Under the pieces are notes generated by a model, which ran no database searches, was not told the origin of the DNA, and saw only the letters and a list, made by a program, of their open reading frames with translations. Shown here in pieces: positions 13,114 through 24,801 of a stretch of 64,000 bases of DNA. The stretch spans positions 1-64,000 of the forward strand of contig QANT01000157.1 of NCBI GenBank assembly GCA_003254885.1. The letters run 5' to 3'. How positions within the stretch are numbered: the stretch's first letter is position 1; every line of letters starts with the position of its first letter. The translations under genes and the position numbers were made by a program. The stretch comes from Purshia tridentata. Lineage: Eukaryota; Streptophyta; Magnoliopsida; Rosales; Rosaceae.

Positions 13114-14419
13114 ATGGGGAGGTCTCCATGCTGTGATGCAGACGGGTTAAAGAAAGGTCCATGGACACCACAAGAAGACCAAAAGCTCTTAGCCTATATC
13201 GAAAAACATGGCCATGGAAATTGGAGTTTCTTGCCCCAGAAAGCAGGTGATCACCCATCAACTATTTCTTTCAACTTCAGGTGCATTTGCACACATGCAT
13301 TAGTATATGGACCTGATGAGCGTTTTAACACTCAACGGTGTCTTAGGTCCATGCTTGCGAATATTCGCACTGAAATTGACTGTATATATATATATATAGA
13401 GATAGAGAGAGTACGTTTGTTTGCTCATCATCAGTTCAATTTTTGAAATTTAAGTTTTTGTTGGGCGGGTGGTTGTTTATATAATATATATAGGGCTTCA
13501 AAGATGTGGAAAAAGCTGTAGATTAAGATGGATAAATTACCTGAGACCAGATATTAAGAGGGGAAAGTTTACTATACAGGAAGACCGCTCTATCATTCAA
13601 CTTCATGCTTTACTAGGCAACAGGTAATTACCTAATCATCCATGTATATATGGTTAATATATATGATTAATCATGTACGTTTTAAAAAGTTAGCATTTTA
13701 ATCACTGTTTTAGGTGGTCGGCTATAGCTGCACACTTGCCAAAGCGAACAGACAACGAGATCAAGAATTACTGGAACACACATCTGAAGAAAAGGCTAGC
13801 CATGATGGGAATCGACCCAGTGACTCACAAGCCTAAACGGACCACCCTTGCCTCACCCAGCGGTGACCCAAAGACCGCCTCCATCCTCAGCCACATGGCT
13901 CAGTGGGAGAGTGCCCGCCTCCAAGCTGAGGCCAGATTGGGGAGAGACACAAATTTAAAGCTACTCAACAACATCAACAGTATTATGTCTCTCAATTACA
14001 TGACCTCAACAATATCATCATCAAGTTCAGCCACCGAAATACCACTCGGGTACCACTTCAATGGGTTCTTAGGTGGCGGCGCTGCCTCATGTGGCGGTGA
14101 TGGTGGCGGTGGTGGTGGAGATATAAATGAAGTAATTTTTGCAAATGAATCCTCCATAGATATTGCTGCTGGGTGGATTAATATGGAAGCTAGGTCTGAC
14201 ATTAATGGAGAAGGGTTCATGAGTAGTACTTGTACTAGTAACGTGGTCTTTAATAATTTTGGCATGCAAGCCCTGCCCACTACTACTGCTACTACTACTA
14301 CTACTAATACAACTGCTGCTGCTGCTGGTGGCGTGGATGCAATTACTGGTAGCGATCATTTAATCAACGATGTCGACCTATATATATGGAGTAGTCAGGA
14401 ACAAGAATTATTGGAGTGA
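13114..14419 (+). CDS. R2R3-MYB transcription factor, subgroup 9 (MIXTA/MYB16/MYB106-like), copy 2
   Basis: Three exons (13114-13246, 13494-13623, 13714-14419) encode about 322 aa. The N-terminus is canonical: [20 protein letters not shown]2 and R3 are complete ([55 protein letters not shown]). The subgroup-9 motif [20 protein letters not shown] follows. The C-terminal half has a glycine run near residues 125-140 and a Thr/Ala-rich stretch made by ACT/GCT trinucleotide repeats at 14279-14325. It is closely related to the MYB at 4573-6231 by motif and by identical intron positions, and transcribed away from it, which suggests an inverted duplication. Likely role: epidermal cell differentiation and cuticle (family inference). 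Confidence 0.92.
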
Positions 14420-15958
14420 CATGCTGAATTGTTGACACTGCCCTCAAATTAGATACTTAATTTGTCTACCCATCTTAAATTGTATGTGGGATCGCAAAGT
14501 TTTTGTTTCTTTTAAATTTGTAATAAATAATTAAGAAGTCTCTTATCCATCTACTAGGCATGGTTTTAATTTTAATTAATGTTGTAATTTATAAATAATA
14601 CATTTGTGTACTAATTAAATTCGAGTTTTAAAAAAGTATAGTAATATACCATCTTATTTATTTTAATCTTAAAATAATGAATTCCAAAAATAAAATGGGT
14701 GAATTCTATACGACATAGGTTGCTATATTTAATATTCAAAGTCAATATATATGTTCGGGGATAACACCCCCGTTCGAGTCAACGGTAGTGTGCAAAAGTC
14801 CGAGCAGATTTTTGCATCAACAATATATAAATTTTAAAATTTCAGACGTTATTGTAAAAAATTTAGTTCCCTTGGTGGAGAGAGTGTCACGTCTTCATGA
14901 GTTAAGGCAGTTGGAGTCTTGGACGCAGCCGACAGTTTAAACTATTCTAATAAGAAAACAAGCAAAATTAACGTCCTGATTCTTGTCAAGTATATAGCAG
15001 CTTGAGGTGTGAATATGGATTTAGAATATCTTTAATTATGACACAAAATAATTAAACTGATAAATTGATAATGGATCGATTCCCACATATTTATTACGTA
15101 CTCGATCAGATTTGGTAATTAATGGCCTTTAAGTTTTACTCTGCGTACCCACAAGTTTTCTTTGGGAACGCCTCGTACTCGGCCCACTCATGAGTTCTGG
15201 CCTTTAGTTTTCTTTCTCTGTTTCTCAGTAGCAGCTAGCCACTAATGTAAAGGCTAGGGTATGCAGAATTCAGAGTCCTCTGCCTCACTCATCGACTCAT
15301 ATATTGCACTCTCAAACTCTAATGTTGTCGATCTCATCTTTATTCCTCAAAGAGATCGGACTTGGTTGGTCGATTTATGTGTTAGATTTTAATTTTAAAA
15401 TTAGGTTTTTTTAGATTTTAGGTTTGAATTTCTAATAATGTTGGGTACGTAGAATTAAATATTAATAATATGAATTTATATTGGAAGCACTGCTAGCTAA
15501 GAAACGTCGTTTTGGTGATATTGAATTTTATCCATGTTTTGAGGTTGAAAGTTATGTCCATCGGACCCCTTACAAATATCTGATGCAAAGTCTCTATCTA
15601 TATGAACATTGTGTTTTCATTTTCAAAAGATCCCATGCGGAGGAAACCAATATTATATATGTATGTACTATGTGTATATAGGCTATAGCTAGCTTCTGGA
15701 GACTGTGGTCCATATATGCACCATGCATATATGAGGACCATGACATTTTAAATTTGTATATATATTACGAACTGAGGTCCACACCATTAATTAATTTCTT
15801 ACTTTGCATATAAAAGCTGCAAGCAGCAATTATTTATTAGCTCTATACCCTCCAATCAGAGATTCAGAATAAAACATGAAAGATCCCGCCTCCTAGCAAT
15901 AATTAATTATAGATACGTACTGATAATCATACATACATTAGTACTCAAGCATATGCAC

Positions 15959-15983
15959 ATATATATATATATATATATATATT
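15959..15983. repeat. (AT)n microsatellite
   Basis: About 12 uninterrupted AT units in non-coding sequence. Confidence 0.85.
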
Positions 15984-18900
15984 AACCAACCATTTTGGCC
16001 TCATTAGTCTTCTGTCTATCACCTACTAACTAGCTATATACAGTACTGCCCCATCTTGCTACCTAATCAACCTGTCCTTCCAGTACAACCCATAAATAGC
16101 CAAAAAATAGTGGGTCGTGGACTTCACCCCTTCGTTTTGATCCCATCCATCAACTTTATCAAATATATATACAAATTAAAGACTTCCCATTTATGAGTTT
16201 TTAAAAAACATGATCTTTGAAGTGAGTTTAAAAAATAAACATGCAGTTCGAATTATAAGATTATACATCACATGGTGATTAGCTTCGTATTAACTTGTTA
16301 ACCAATTAACTTTGGAGAGCTCCAAATTATATATTATACATATATAGCCTTTCAAACGAGGTATACATACTCATTTTAATCATAACAAGGTATATTTAGA
16401 AATTCATTTTGTATGGTAGTTCGATAATCGAAGCCATTTATTTTTTATGTCTCTATTAAATGATCACACTTGCAAAAACCATTAAGACAAGTAAATGTGA
16501 TTGAATAAATGGACATACATAGTGATTTCAATAAACACTAGAAACTACCATTTAATAAAATAATTAAATGACTTCCAATTTATCTAATTTTTACTAAAAT
16601 GATCCTAAAATTAAGACTTGGACAATATATAGTTTCGATCTACAAACCACAATGTATAATGAATCTCCAGATGTGACACTTTATTATAGCAAAAATGAAG
16701 TAGAGCGCATTTGAAAGGTAATGATATTTTCTTATACATGCAGCTGCTGACATATATCCCTTTGGATTTATGGAACGAATTTGCAATGAACTAACATTGT
16801 CCGGTCAAATGGGCCGTATATAGTCCATGGTCCGGCCAGACACAGAAAAACATGAACATGTTTTTCATATTATATCTTGTGAAAGCTGTTGTTCATGGAT
16901 ATATTTGCATGGATTGATCGGGACAAACATTCATGTGGACCACCACTTATGCAGGCCCACTATGGCACATTCATATATATATATATATATACACCCCTTC
17001 ACCACTCACTCAGTCTCATACTAAATTTACTAATTGATACCCACACCTACCCTTCTCAGTATTACTCTGGTCCCCTCAAAACACCAAATACATCTTTTTT
17101 ATTTATAAATTATGATCAATCAAATAATTACAGATCTTTTTATAAGTTTGGGTTTCTTTTTTTTTATTCTTGGGCCTATGCTTTCTACAAGTGGACTTCA
17201 ATTGCTGGGCCTTCCTAGCTAGTTATAGTTTGACTTGGGCTTGCTACATGTCCAAGTGGGAAGGGCTAAAAGCCCTAACTTAAAGCTCAGATATTGAGCC
17301 TCTCGGCCCATGAAAATGAAAATCATACCCCAAAAAAAAAAGATGATGTTGTTGAGGTGTGTGGCTTAACCACTGATTTTGAGGTGGATCCAAAATGTAG
17401 GTGAGGTATGTGGCTATCTGGCCTTATATTCTTTGATTGTGACATGCACGTACTACCCATTCCTTTTTAATGGTTCACTTATCTAATAATTAAATAGCGA
17501 AATATTTCAGTTAGAAGATAAGATCCATCATTAATGTTTCACATTACTTTACATTAGTCTCTTGAAAATTGACCTTTTTAAAAATTTAATTAAAATTTTT
17601 AATGATTTATTTGTCTTAAAATAATGGTAGAAAGAAAGTAGGTTAAAAAAATAAGAGTGTAATTTTTTATTTTTTAATTATAATTATTATATTTTACCGT
17701 TTTATCTTTTGTTAATAAATAATGTTATCAGTACCTATTTTATAAATTGGGGTATTTTAAAAATCACAAATTTAATCATTCTACTCCCCTTCTGGCTTTA
17801 TATATATAGATTATAATTTTTTTTTACATTAATTTAGTACTAAAAAAGATTAATAATGAAATTAAAGCATACCCCAAAAAAAAAAAAATTAAAAGAATAT
17901 CATGGCTTGGATTATTTGTTATTTGTTTGCCTTGTGTCATGGACTCATGCCAAGCATTATTGATTATTATTTATAATTTGTATTTTTCTTTTGTCCAAAA
18001 GGTATATATTGTTACTTATTTGTGGAACTAATCAATAAAATCAACAATATTAATTGACCCAAATATGAAATACTTCAAAATACATATTATGTTGACTTTA
18101 TCAACAATATAAAGCACTAATATACATGCCAAACCCAACAAAAATGTCTCCACATCCCTTCTATCTCCTTATTGGTTCATGCATTTTCCAAAACTTGGGC
18201 TATAATTTGCGTATCAACTTAATCCTTCTATTCTAAGCTTAAGAACATTTTCAAATTGCAATTTTCACAAAATCCGCATTAATTAAGGTAGTGAAATTTT
18301 AAACAAAATAGAAAAGGATAATCCTCCAAATTCATTCTTTAAAAGAAAATAAAATCATATATAGTACATGCCCTCCATCCAATCTCTAATTCTTTTTATA
18401 TCTAATTTAGCTTTGGAGCAAAACATTGAACTTTACAAGAAAAGAGTATAAGGATAAGCTTGGCCCACATCATACCCTATCCAAACTAACCTAAAATCAA
18501 TCTTTAAATTCATTCCCCCATTCACCATCACACAATTCTCGTGTTACTATTTTTAGAATCTATTAGTGCCAATATCACTGATTTTAAATACCAAAATTAA
18601 ATCAGTTACTACATTTTTACCCTCAATTCATCATTTTTTTTTTAATTTCAAATAAAAGTCTGACTTAAATTTGGCTCTTTCATATATAATAGGGTGCGCA
18701 GTCAATTTGTCTAACAAAATAAACATTAACAATTTGTGATCACGAATCTTCTTTTTATTGTATAAAACTTAAAATTTGGCAAATTCATATCCATCATAAT
18801 CTTATCCTTACTATATTTGGCAATCGTTTACACGTATGTGAATGATTTTCACCATTAATTGATTAACGCGTGTTAAACACACATAATAGATATCTTGCAA

Positions 18901-19026
18901 GATTATGAGCAATTTCCTTGCAAGATTTTTTCTTTTTTCATTTTTAAGCAAAAATAGATATCTTCGACTAAAGTCAATAAATGATGTTAGAAGAATTATG
19001 TCTTTCATGGAAACACGCATCTTCGT

Positions 19027-19136
19027 GTCTTCAGATGCGTCTTCTAAAGCGTGCCACAACGTCTTCAAGTATGACGCGTCTTCAGATGTATCTTCTAAAG
19101 CGCGTCATGCGTCATATTTGAAGACGTGTGGCACAC
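19027..19136. repeat. Compound direct and inverted repeat (GTCTTCAGATG units, foldback)
   Basis: Two 25-bp direct repeats starting GTCTTCAGATG and ending TCTTCTAAAGCG lie 51 bp apart (19027-19051 and 19078-19102). Overlapping them, 19049-19078 (GTGCCACAACGTCTTCAAG...) pairs with 19101-19136, which reads back as GTGCCACACGTCTTCAAA.... The block is much more GC-rich than its surroundings. It may be a short foldback element or the end of a larger transposon. Confidence 0.7.
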
Positions 19137-20839
19137 TTTAACTGGTAGAAAGCGTTGCATTGATTGGCTAGCTAGTGATGGTAGCAAAACTTGAAGCTCA
19201 AGTGAGATTAACGAGTTTAATATCATGTAGAGAAAAAATTGTGTTTCTTAAATTCTAATATTAGCTAGTACTGTCAAATGCTTTGTTTTATTTTAATATT
19301 GTTAGAGAGAGAAGCAAGCCGTGCAGGACTCAAACTCTTATCTTTCGTGGTTAAAGATGTGATTGGATCATGCATGTGTCAAAAACTAAATCACACATGC
19401 CACAAAATATATATTACACAATTCAAAACACTTATTAATTCATAAACTAATGAATATTTATTAATTTTTACATCATGGTTTACAGCTTGATATAACGGAA
19501 TCCATGCATCATAATTCATAAATGATCCAATCACAGGAACCCAGTTGAAGATCCAATATATATGAATCAATTTTCACCGACTCTGACTCAGTACTCCATG
19601 AATATAAATATATATATATAAGAGAATAAATATAACCTCTCGTTTTCCTTCCTCAAATATAATAATAAGACTTTTGTTACCAACAAAAAATTTATATAAA
19701 AAGACTTTTGTTGATGTTGGGTACGTACGTCTTATCCTGCAATGTGGACTTGGTAATTATTTTTTTTTCTTTCTGCAATTAATATTTTCCTTCCAATCCC
19801 CATTTTCAACAAGCTTGGCTTCCATGAATTCTATACATGTCAACTCGAGATTTCATTTTATTGCATATATTCCATGGTTTGGTTGAACTTATCTTGACTA
19901 AATGTGCAAAGAGATTTGCTTAGTCAATTTGTCATGAAATGGAGTTTATATAATTCTTTCATGGAAACTTCAGTTGCTGTTTAATTGGTACTCTCTCAAT
20001 AATTAGTAATTAGCAAACAGCAAACATTGTAGTCCAAAAGAATTATCAGGCTGTTGAACATGTTAATTTGAACAATTATTGACAGCCCAATGACAAAAAA
20101 CACTTTAATACAAATATTGAGAAAATATGGCAAGCTTTTTTTTGTGCTATGTCAACGCCACAAAATATGAATAGATAATATCACAGCATCAATGTCAAAG
20201 TTAATCAAGGAGGTTGTAATTTCTTTGTTAAAAGAAGTCAGTGTCAGATTGTTCTTTCTTCTTTCTGTCTGTGGTAAAATAATGAGAGAGAGAGAAGGAG
20301 ATTTTACTTTAAGCTAACCTAACCCAATGATGTACATGGAATTGAAATGTGATTCATTTATCAATGTGAAGCGTGTGTTTGAGAGAGAGAGAGAGATAGA
20401 GACACACACAGAGAGAGAATATTGAAACTCACAGCTCTGAGTCATTCAATAAAATCCAGAGAAGGTAAAGGAGCAAAATTTTCAATGAGTAGAATATACA
20501 AAATAAGATAACTTACCACCAACTGAATCCCATTCCCATATGTCACCAATATTGTAATTGAGCACCGTGACAATAATGATGCCAATACATGAACAGTCTT
20601 TAACAAGAACTAAATACAAAACAGTTATACATCATATAATTTTTTACAGTACACAATACATGCTTCACTTTCATTCAATTTCTCTTTTAGATTCAGTAAA
20701 TCTTTTCACAGACCCCACACCATCAACTCAGAACAATAATAGTAGCTGCTAGCTGAAGCTGCTCTTCTTTCTTTAACTGAATTACTAATAGATATCATGA
20801 TCTTAAGTTCTTAACCATAATGCTGCTTTTTGATTAAGT

Positions 20840-22180
20840 TCAATAATTCCAAAAGTTATAGTCTAGCGCTCCTCCAGCAGCAGCTGCTGGGGCCTCTTCA
20901 TCAACAAATGGCCTCCTTCCCATTTCAAGATTGGACATGACAGAGGAGATTTCAGTGTTAACATTCATGTCACTTGTTAGGCCTGTTTCTTGGGAGACAC
21001 TGACCATGTGGTCCATGTCCCTCTCTGTTTTGAAGCTCTGCCTCATGTTTGAAGCATTGCTTTCGAGCCAGGCCCTCAGGATGGACTGCTCTTGCATCAT
21101 AACCGAACCCGGAAACTGGAAATTGGCTGGGACTGGAGGAGTACTCTGAACAGAAGAAGAGTAGAATGAAGTGGGAAATGGGACTCTTGGGAAACAGTTT
21201 GAAGGGTTTGAAGAAACAGCAAAGAGAGGATTGTTGTTGATGTAATCAATGATTCCTTGGTTTCTTTGAACATGATCAACTGGATCGGGGTTGGAGAAGC
21301 AGGGCACGTTAGGGGACTCAGAGGCAGGTTTGGCTTTGGCACCATTATAAGGTGAAGAGTCCATTAATAGTGGCAGACCAGAAGGACCCATTTCATTCGC
21401 AAGAGAACCCAGTCTCACAAGCCCAGAAATATGAGTTTTTTTCCCACCAGAACATTTTTGGAAAACCCTACAAATCACCCATTCATTCTGCAAAGTACAA
21501 CAAGGACATAAATAAACAGAGTTAAAAACAGGGAAAACAGAGCAAGAGAAAACAGAGGAAAGAAAACAGAGGAAAAGAAAATAGAGGAAAAGGTCATACC
21601 TTCGCAGTTTTGGGGAGGTTTGGAACAGAGAATTTACCCTCTAATCTGTACTCATGCATAACCCAGTTGCTTTTTTCTCCTTTTGGAGCTCTCCCTTTGT
21701 AGAAAACCAAGGTCTTCTTCATGCCAACCAGGGATTTTCCTTTGTAAATCTCCTTATCTTTCCCTGTGGCTTTCCAATATCCAGCTTCAGTGGCCCTGTT
21801 TGTCCTCAGACCAGTTGGGTACTTTCTGTCTCTCACACAGAAAAAGTACCACTCTTTCTCTCCCATTTTTGCTTTCCCTGAACCCAGAAACCAGAAGCTA
21901 AATTAAATCAAAACAAACAAAAAACCCAAACCATTTGCAAACATTGAAATCAAACAAAAGGGAAGCTTTAATGGTTTAGAAACTTACAAGGCAACTGCCA
22001 AGGCTCAGACTTGTTCAGGTCCACTTCCCCAATAGCTCTACAAAAGAAGTTGGTATCAATAACCTTCTTGTGCAGGTAGTGAGAGATAAGCTCTTCATCA
22101 GTTGGGTGGAATCGAAATCCAGGTGGCAAATCGATCTGCTCATCTTCCTTAACAATTATTCCAGCCGGATTGTTTTCCAT
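20840..22180 (-). CDS. NAC100: NAC domain transcription factor, NAC100-like, miR164 target
   Basis: Three exons on the minus strand (21988-22180, 21600-21877, 20840-21487) encode 372 aa. All five NAC subdomains are visible: [19 protein letters not shown] (A), [20 protein letters not shown] (B), [20 protein letters not shown] with [16 protein letters not shown] (C), [20 protein letters not shown] with WVMHEYRL (D) and [11 protein letters not shown] (E). The intron placement is that of most NAC genes. The early part ([25 protein letters not shown]) and the C-terminus, which includes a miR164 site encoding NVPCFSN, place it with NAC100/ANAC080 of the NAM/CUC side. The last 200 residues are a Ser/Pro-rich activation region. 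Expected role: nuclear regulator of development or senescence under miR164 control. Exact orthology is inferred from remembered family sequences. Confidence 0.9.
21292..21312 (-). promoter_or_regulatory. miR164 target site in NAC coding sequence
   Basis: On the plus strand this reads TGGAGAAGCAGGGCACGT followed by TAG. The first 18 nt equal miR164 (TGGAGAAGCAGGGCACGT-GCA), so the minus-strand mRNA is fully complementary to miRNA positions 1-18 and mismatched only at the last three. It lies in exon 3 and encodes VPCFSN, the position where miR164 cuts other NAC mRNAs. Confidence 0.9.
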
Positions 22181-24634
22181 TCCTTTGTTTATAGTACCCT
22201 AAAACCCCACTGCTTTCTTGTCTAAAACCCCTATTTCAGAATCTTGGTGTTTGATCAACAAGGCAAGGTTTTACCAGTCCCACCCTTAATACAATAACTA
22301 GACTCCTCAGAAGCTCTCAAACTTTAATGGGTACTAAAAAACAGCTTCAACCCCAGAATTTCAAAACAGCTTGCAGAGAAAACAGAACCAAGAAAGATTC
22401 AAGCATAAAGTATGATGTCAAGGGGCAAAAGAGAAAAGCTGAAGAAAAAGAAAGAAGCCATGGAAAAGTTGTAGGCTGAAAGATGGATCAGATGTTAAGA
22501 GAAAACACCACCATGAGAAACAGAATCCCCTAAATACTGGTTGTGTTTGGAGAGAAAGAAACGTGGTATGGAAGGCAACTGCATGAGGTAGGTCGTTTTA
22601 GCTTCTCTTTTAACTTTTCTGTTGTAATTCTCAATTTCTACCCCTTTTAAAATTTGACCAAATACTATGCATGTAATTTTAATTCATCTGTCACCAAATT
22701 TAATAAGTTTTCAGTTTTGTCAACACCATTTTTCAATTGATTACTTTTTCTTTAATGTGAATTAAATAAATATTATAAGTTTGAAGAATTATTTTCATTG
22801 TGAGAGGGTGGATGGGGATTTGATGTTACTTGATGTTGTTTGTTTTATCTGTATAGCAGAATCATTAGAATTTAGACAGAAGAAGCTCAGAATAGAATCT
22901 GTTTTTTTGTTGAAAAATTAGGGCTTTTATGAAATCAAATATTGTTATGTCAGTGTAAGGATTAGTGATAACAGCTGTGTGTGCGAATGCATACAAGACT
23001 AAAAAACTTGCAATCCAGCTCCAAAACAAAAGAAATATATCAGGTAAAGCTTACTTTATTTGCATCAAAATGACCCTTGTGACCCTCTGTTTTTTTTTTG
23101 TTCCAAAGAAAGTATGAAATGGGTTTGAAGCTGACACTGCAGGGATTTTCATGTTATTATCACTGAAAAGTGACATCAATTGTGCTAAACCAAAGTCCAA
23201 AACATCAATTAATATTGGACAAATTATTACAAAAAAGAAAAAAGAAAAATGTACAATCTGTCAATCAGTGAATGATTCTGGCTTGTTTTTTGGAGTTCGC
23301 TCTGTTAGCTAGCTCCAATGCTTGTTTGACCAGAAGAGTTTTATTTATTTATTTATTCATTTTATTTAGAAAAACAAAAGAGAGAAAGAAAAACAGCAGA
23401 TGATCATGTCTGTTTGAAACTGTGAACACATTAATTAATGAAATTAAGTTTGAACTTAATTATCGCAAGGGGTGATGTAAATGAAAGTTGTAGTGAGTGA
23501 AGCCATTTAAGTGGTTAGTGGTTAGGTGAAACAATGTTTTGGATGAATGTGGTAATGCATGTAAGCTAATTTGTCCAATCTATTAAGAAGATTATCGTAA
23601 TTTTCAACAATTTCAAGTTTTCAACCTCTAACATTTGTTTTTTTTTCATTTATGGTTAAATGCAGGTTTCAAATCTTGCTTTTTTGAATTCCCCAATTTG
23701 ACTTTAATTCATAAAAAATCTTTTACGTGGGGGTTTCTCTTTAGTTTACTTTACAACTGATGCGTGCATCAAGTTTATGCGATCTCACATTACTATGACA
23801 CATATAATACACAACTTGCATATTTATTTGCTAGCTAATTCAATATTCTCACTTTAGTGCCATTTTTAGCTAATTTAATTGTCTTAGATAGGTATCAAAC
23901 TTTAATTGAATGAATGTATAGTCCTCACTTATTATCCATTTTTCTCTTCCCACCAAAGAAAAAGAACAAAAGGCAAACTCTTTATTCTTAGAAATTCGTA
24001 CTTCTGAATCCTTCTTAAACATAACAAAGATATGATTTTCTAGTTAATTTTTATATTAACTTATTAGTTTTTTTGTAATTAAGGAGAATATTCGAACTCA
24101 AATGTATAAGGATGAACTTTTATTATCGAACAACTAAACCAACTCTAATTAAGAACTTATTAATTTGTTGATCATATACATAGATGAACTTAAAAACTGT
24201 AGTTAAGGAATGTAATATTTTCATGGTCCAAAAAAAGCAACATAATATTTTAATTGCCATGTCAAAACCAGACAAATCTCATGTTATTTTCTAGGTTGTC
24301 TACCTAAAACCAAGTGGTCAATGTAAAACCAACTAAAAAAAGTGGCCTAAATATCTTTCTAAGGCCTTTGGGATACCTTTGTTATATAAATTTCTTTCTA
24401 GTGTGAGCTAAGAACGGCCCTAAGCTCATTTCAGTTGGAATTCGTAATTATAGTTAATTTGACCCAATAAACTTTTTGTTATGGAATGCACGGTCACTTT
24501 CCCACTTTAACCACTATAAGAAGAGAGCTGATCTTTCCTTTTTAAGAAAGACAAATATTTTGTTCACCACCATTTTTTTGTGATTAGTAAAATAGCATTT
24601 TTCAGAAAAATTTGCAATAAATAAATAGATTGAA

Positions 24635-24801
24635 CACGTGTGATCTTAGCATGTCCCAGGAATTTCAACAATCTCGGTAACTTAAAAAATCGGACCAATC
24701 GGCAAAGTCCATCTCTGCCACGTGTGTGCCTGGAATGAAAGATTGGGACAGTGCCGCCGCACCTGATCGCAAGCCAACAACAACGCATGTACAACCACGT
24801 G
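24635..24801. promoter_or_regulatory. Cluster of three CACGTG G-box/ABRE motifs
   Basis: Perfect CACGTG palindromes lie at 24635, 24719 and 24796. The last two sit in CCACGTGTG and CCACGTGGC contexts, as in ABRE/G-box elements bound by bZIP and bHLH factors. The nearest gene starts are the NAC gene (about 2.4 kb) and the PPR gene (about 4.3 kb), so the target gene is unknown. Confidence 0.45.

Larger units (their letters stand above)
14420..20839. other. 6.4-kb intergenic region
   Basis: No supported gene. The short open frames here are AT-rich and lack homology that I recognise. Noted contents: an (AT)n tract at 15959-15983, a palindrome AAAAACATGAACATGTTTTT at 16845-16864, the compound hairpin at 19027-19136, and purine-rich GA/CA runs at 20380-20419. 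The right end is the 3' flank of the NAC gene. Confidence 0.6.

Noticed and set aside
16400-16560. Possible short foldback element (ATGGTAGTT ... AACTACCAT)
   Set aside because: Only the outer 9 bp pair well; the interior inverted matches are weak and the ends lack a target duplication.
18905-19141. Open frame of 78 codons across the compound repeat
   Set aside because: The C-terminal half is only the translated GTCTTCAGATG repeat and the rest is AT-rich; no homology or codon pattern of a gene.
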